NCBI GenBank assembly: GCA_025094145.1
Contig: JALLLS010000003.1
Coordinates: forward strand, 620,001-684,000
DNA: 64,000 bases
Direction of reading: 5' to 3'
Source of the DNA: Spinellus fusiger
Taxonomy: Eukaryota; Mucoromycota; Mucoromycetes; Mucorales; Phycomycetaceae
Shown here: piece after piece, positions 62,082 through 64,000 of the stretch
Layout: the number at the start of each line of letters is the position of its first letter
Position numbering within the stretch: position 1 is the first letter of the stretch
The notes under the pieces: model-generated
What the model saw: only the letters and a program-made list of their open reading frames with translations
Databases searched by the model: none
What the model was told of the DNA's origin: nothing
Program-made: the position numbers and the translations under genes

Positions 62082-63338
62082 CTAGGATGTTAGTATAGTT
62101 GCTGGTGTTGTTCCAGCAGAAGGAATGGCAGGGGTTGAAGCAGGCTTGGCCTGTACTCCAGGGATGTGGGTGGTGGGCTTGGTGGTAGCAGAGAAAGCAG
62201 ACCTAGTCACCCTAGGAAAGAGCTCCTTTGTCTTCTGCCTTTTGGTGGCAGGGGTCTCCATCTGTGGTTGCTCCTCAACCTGTTTGACCTGTTTGGCCAT
62301 GGTGTGATCATGGCCAGGAGAGGGCAACTCCTCCTCCTCCCCTTCCACAGCTAATACTGCTGTTACTACCTGGGGCTCTGGGGCTTCCTTGGGGCTTTCT
62401 GGGACTGTTTGACCCTCCATTGGATCATCCCTCTCCTCCTCTGTGTTCACTACAGCAGGTGCTTGAACCTCTGGATTTACCTCCATAGAGGGCTGGTGCT
62501 TGCAGGTCTTGGTGCTGCAGGCATTTCTGCAAGGACAGTTGGCCTTAGAATGGCCAGTTTCTTGTCACAACCAGCAAATGCAGTTGTTGGTAGGGCAAAT
62601 AGGGCAAGTGTCCCTCTTGTGGCCATCTTTGTGGCAGTAACAGCACCACTTGGGGAGGGTGCTAGTGATAGCATGGATTGCCATCTCCTCCTGCAGCCAA
62701 GGGATGTTGTGTTGGAGCTGCTCAAAGGTGATGAGGTCACCTTCTGAATCTGTGTATGGGGCCACATCCAGGACCACATAGCCAGCACCCACATAAGTGC
62801 AATATGTTGTGTCATAAAGGACACCTGCATCCAGGACTCAGCCATAGTGAACCATTGTGTCCTTGATCCCATCTATAATGGTCTGTGGGTCCCTTAAAGG
62901 GAGTATTGAAAGGGATACCTTTCTGATATCAACCTTAGGCCCAAGAGCCAAGACACCAACTACAGTTGCATTGGCCTTTTTGAAGTACAGCCCCTTTTTG
63001 CAGGCCCTGCTGATGCTCTCATAGTCATCAGGTGCAAATCCAGCCTCAAAGATGGTCTTCTTCCCTTCTTTCTGGGAAGTGGCACCAAGTCTCTTGGGGT
63101 ATTGCTCAAACAATGCCTCATATACCTGGAGGTGGGTGGGTGAGATCTTGCTCACATCAAAGATGACTGTGCCTAGGTAGTATGCACTATGCCAAACATG
63201 AGCCTTGTATGTTTTCATGCCTTGAGTGTTGCTCAGAGGCAGAGAAGTGTTTGTTTTGTTGGCAGCAATGCTAGCCCACCTGGTGTTTGTTGCAGGGGGA
63301 TCTCCCTTAGGTTGTGATTCTCTAGTGGAAGAAGCCAT
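62082..63338 (-). pseudogene. LINE ORF1 (zinc-knuckle protein) with two in-frame TGA codons
   Basis: One reading frame of 419 codons from ATG 63,338 to TAG 62,082, broken only by TGA at 62,838-62,840 and at 62,565-62,567. The first 166 residues are charged with a 'VIFDVSKISPTHLQVYEALF' region. CCHC knuckles follow: 'CCYCHKDGHKRDTC' (C-x2-C-x4-H-x4-C) and a second one in which the TGA sits at the position expected for a Cys ('CICWL-stop-QETGHSKANC'). An acidic Pro-rich tail and a nuclear-signal-like 'KRQKTKE' end it. Confidence 0.82.
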
Positions 63339-63356
63339 GAAATAAAAAGCAATCTA

Positions 63357-64000
63357 CAGTGTCACATCAAAAATCTAAAATATTTTTCATTTTTTGACTC
63401 TAAGTTTGCTAAAAAAAATCTTTTTTTTTTACACATTCCTCATTTCTTCTTTTTCCACTATATCATCTTATATGTCTAACACCACTGAACAAACCACCAA
63501 GCCTTTTGGAAACAGAAAAAAAATATTAACAACTTTACTTCTAAACTCATTGTACACAAGGCCACTCAACATGGCACCAGCCAAGGGGAGATTGCAGCCA
63601 TGTTTGGCATCAGTCATTCCACTGTCAGCCTTATTGTGAAGAAGTACAGGGAAACTGGATGTTTCAAAGCAGGGAAGAGCTATGGGCACAAGCCTGTTCT
63701 GATGTAGAAGGATGAGAGAGAGTTTGTATACAAGATGGAAAGAGATTCATTTCAGACAATAGATCAACTTTGCAAGCAGATGACCACCAAAGTGTGCATG
63801 AGCACTTTTAGAGAAATGATAAAGAATCTTGGCCTTTCTTCTTTCAGGATGGTTAAGAAACCTTCTCTTAGCATTAAACACAAGAAGTTGAGGCTTACTT
63901 GGACTAGGACCTACCTTCATTGGACCAGATGACTGTCATCCAGTCTTCATCTGTCCAATGAGTCCAAGTACCAGCTAATGAGCAACAACCACTGCAACAG
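63357..64000 (+). mobile_element. Tc1/mariner transposon C, left part (runs off the window)
   Basis: It starts CAGTGTCACATCAAAAATCT after a TA (63,355-63,356). From about 63,440 it follows element B closely, with 'HGTSQGEIAAMFGISHSTVS', 'KYRETGCFKAGKS', 'KQMTTKVCMSTFREMIKNLG' and 'HKKLRLTWTRTYLHW'. Frames are broken (a run of A near 63,520, an in-frame TAG at 63,705, TGA near 63,930). The catalytic part lies beyond the window. Confidence 0.85.

Larger units (their letters stand above)
60393..63356 (-). mobile_element. LINE (APE-type), 5' two thirds, cut off inside the reverse transcriptase
   Basis: Transcribed leftward from about 63,356 (where a Tc1 element abuts) to 60,393, where it stops at an LTR. 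It contains ORF1 and the endonuclease plus the start of the reverse transcriptase of ORF2, separated by a stop-start junction (TAG-G-ATG at 62,084-62,078). It is the same general type as the 49.2-51.3 kb LINE but covers the complementary half, with no overlap, so identity of the two families cannot be judged here. Confidence 0.88.

Noticed and set aside
63468..63689. Minus-strand frame across the left part of Tc1 element C
   Set aside because: Antisense of the transposase HTH region.

Overview
The window is nuclear DNA of a filamentous fungus, most probably an early-diverging Mucoromycota (Mucorales-type) species. The evidence is genes broken by many short GT-AG introns of about 45-100 nt, AT-rich spacers, a DIRS retrotransposon with a tyrosine recombinase, Tc1/mariner transposons and an APE-type LINE. 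Several genes also have animal-like architecture (UBE3D-like, STK32/YANK kinase, SDF2, RapGAP, KDM4 with PHD and Tudor regions). The species call is inference; no rRNA or organellar marker is present.

Positions 1-42,800 are gene territory. In order: the 3' end of an SAM-dependent methyltransferase (+); a UBE3D-like E3 ligase (+); a Tc1 relic (-); a gene-free AT-rich stretch (about 3.6-9.4 kb); a SulP sulfate permease (+); a WASP/Las17 homologue (-) head-to-head with Doa1/Ufd3/PLAA (+); a YANK-type kinase (-); a G-protein alpha subunit (+); a RapGAP (-); mitochondrial ribosomal protein mL44 (+); an SDF2-like MIR protein (-); a KDM4-type histone demethylase (+); the scaffold nucleoporin Nup192/Nup205 (-); and the deadenylase PARN (+). 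Neighbours alternate between divergent and convergent pairs. The genes are housekeeping or signalling genes and do not form one pathway, although two serve ubiquitin (UBE3D-like, Doa1) and three serve signalling (G alpha, RapGAP, YANK).

Positions 42,800-64,000 are a mobile-element zone. It holds two Tc1/mariner copies with inverted repeats and TA duplications, the start of a third, and one 3' remnant. It also holds three copies of a dispersed repeat, a three-level nest (a LINE inside a solo LTR inside an inverted solo LTR, each level with a matching target-site duplication), very AT-rich DNA with one decayed gene of unknown family, a 4.4-kb DIRS element that split another LTR, and the 5' two thirds of a LINE. 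The 3' ends of the two LINE fragments face each other across the AT-rich core, so a pericentromeric or heterochromatic role is worth testing.

Exon coordinates were worked out by hand from splice signals, reading-frame continuity and family conservation. Most junctions are frame-checked; uncertain ones are stated.
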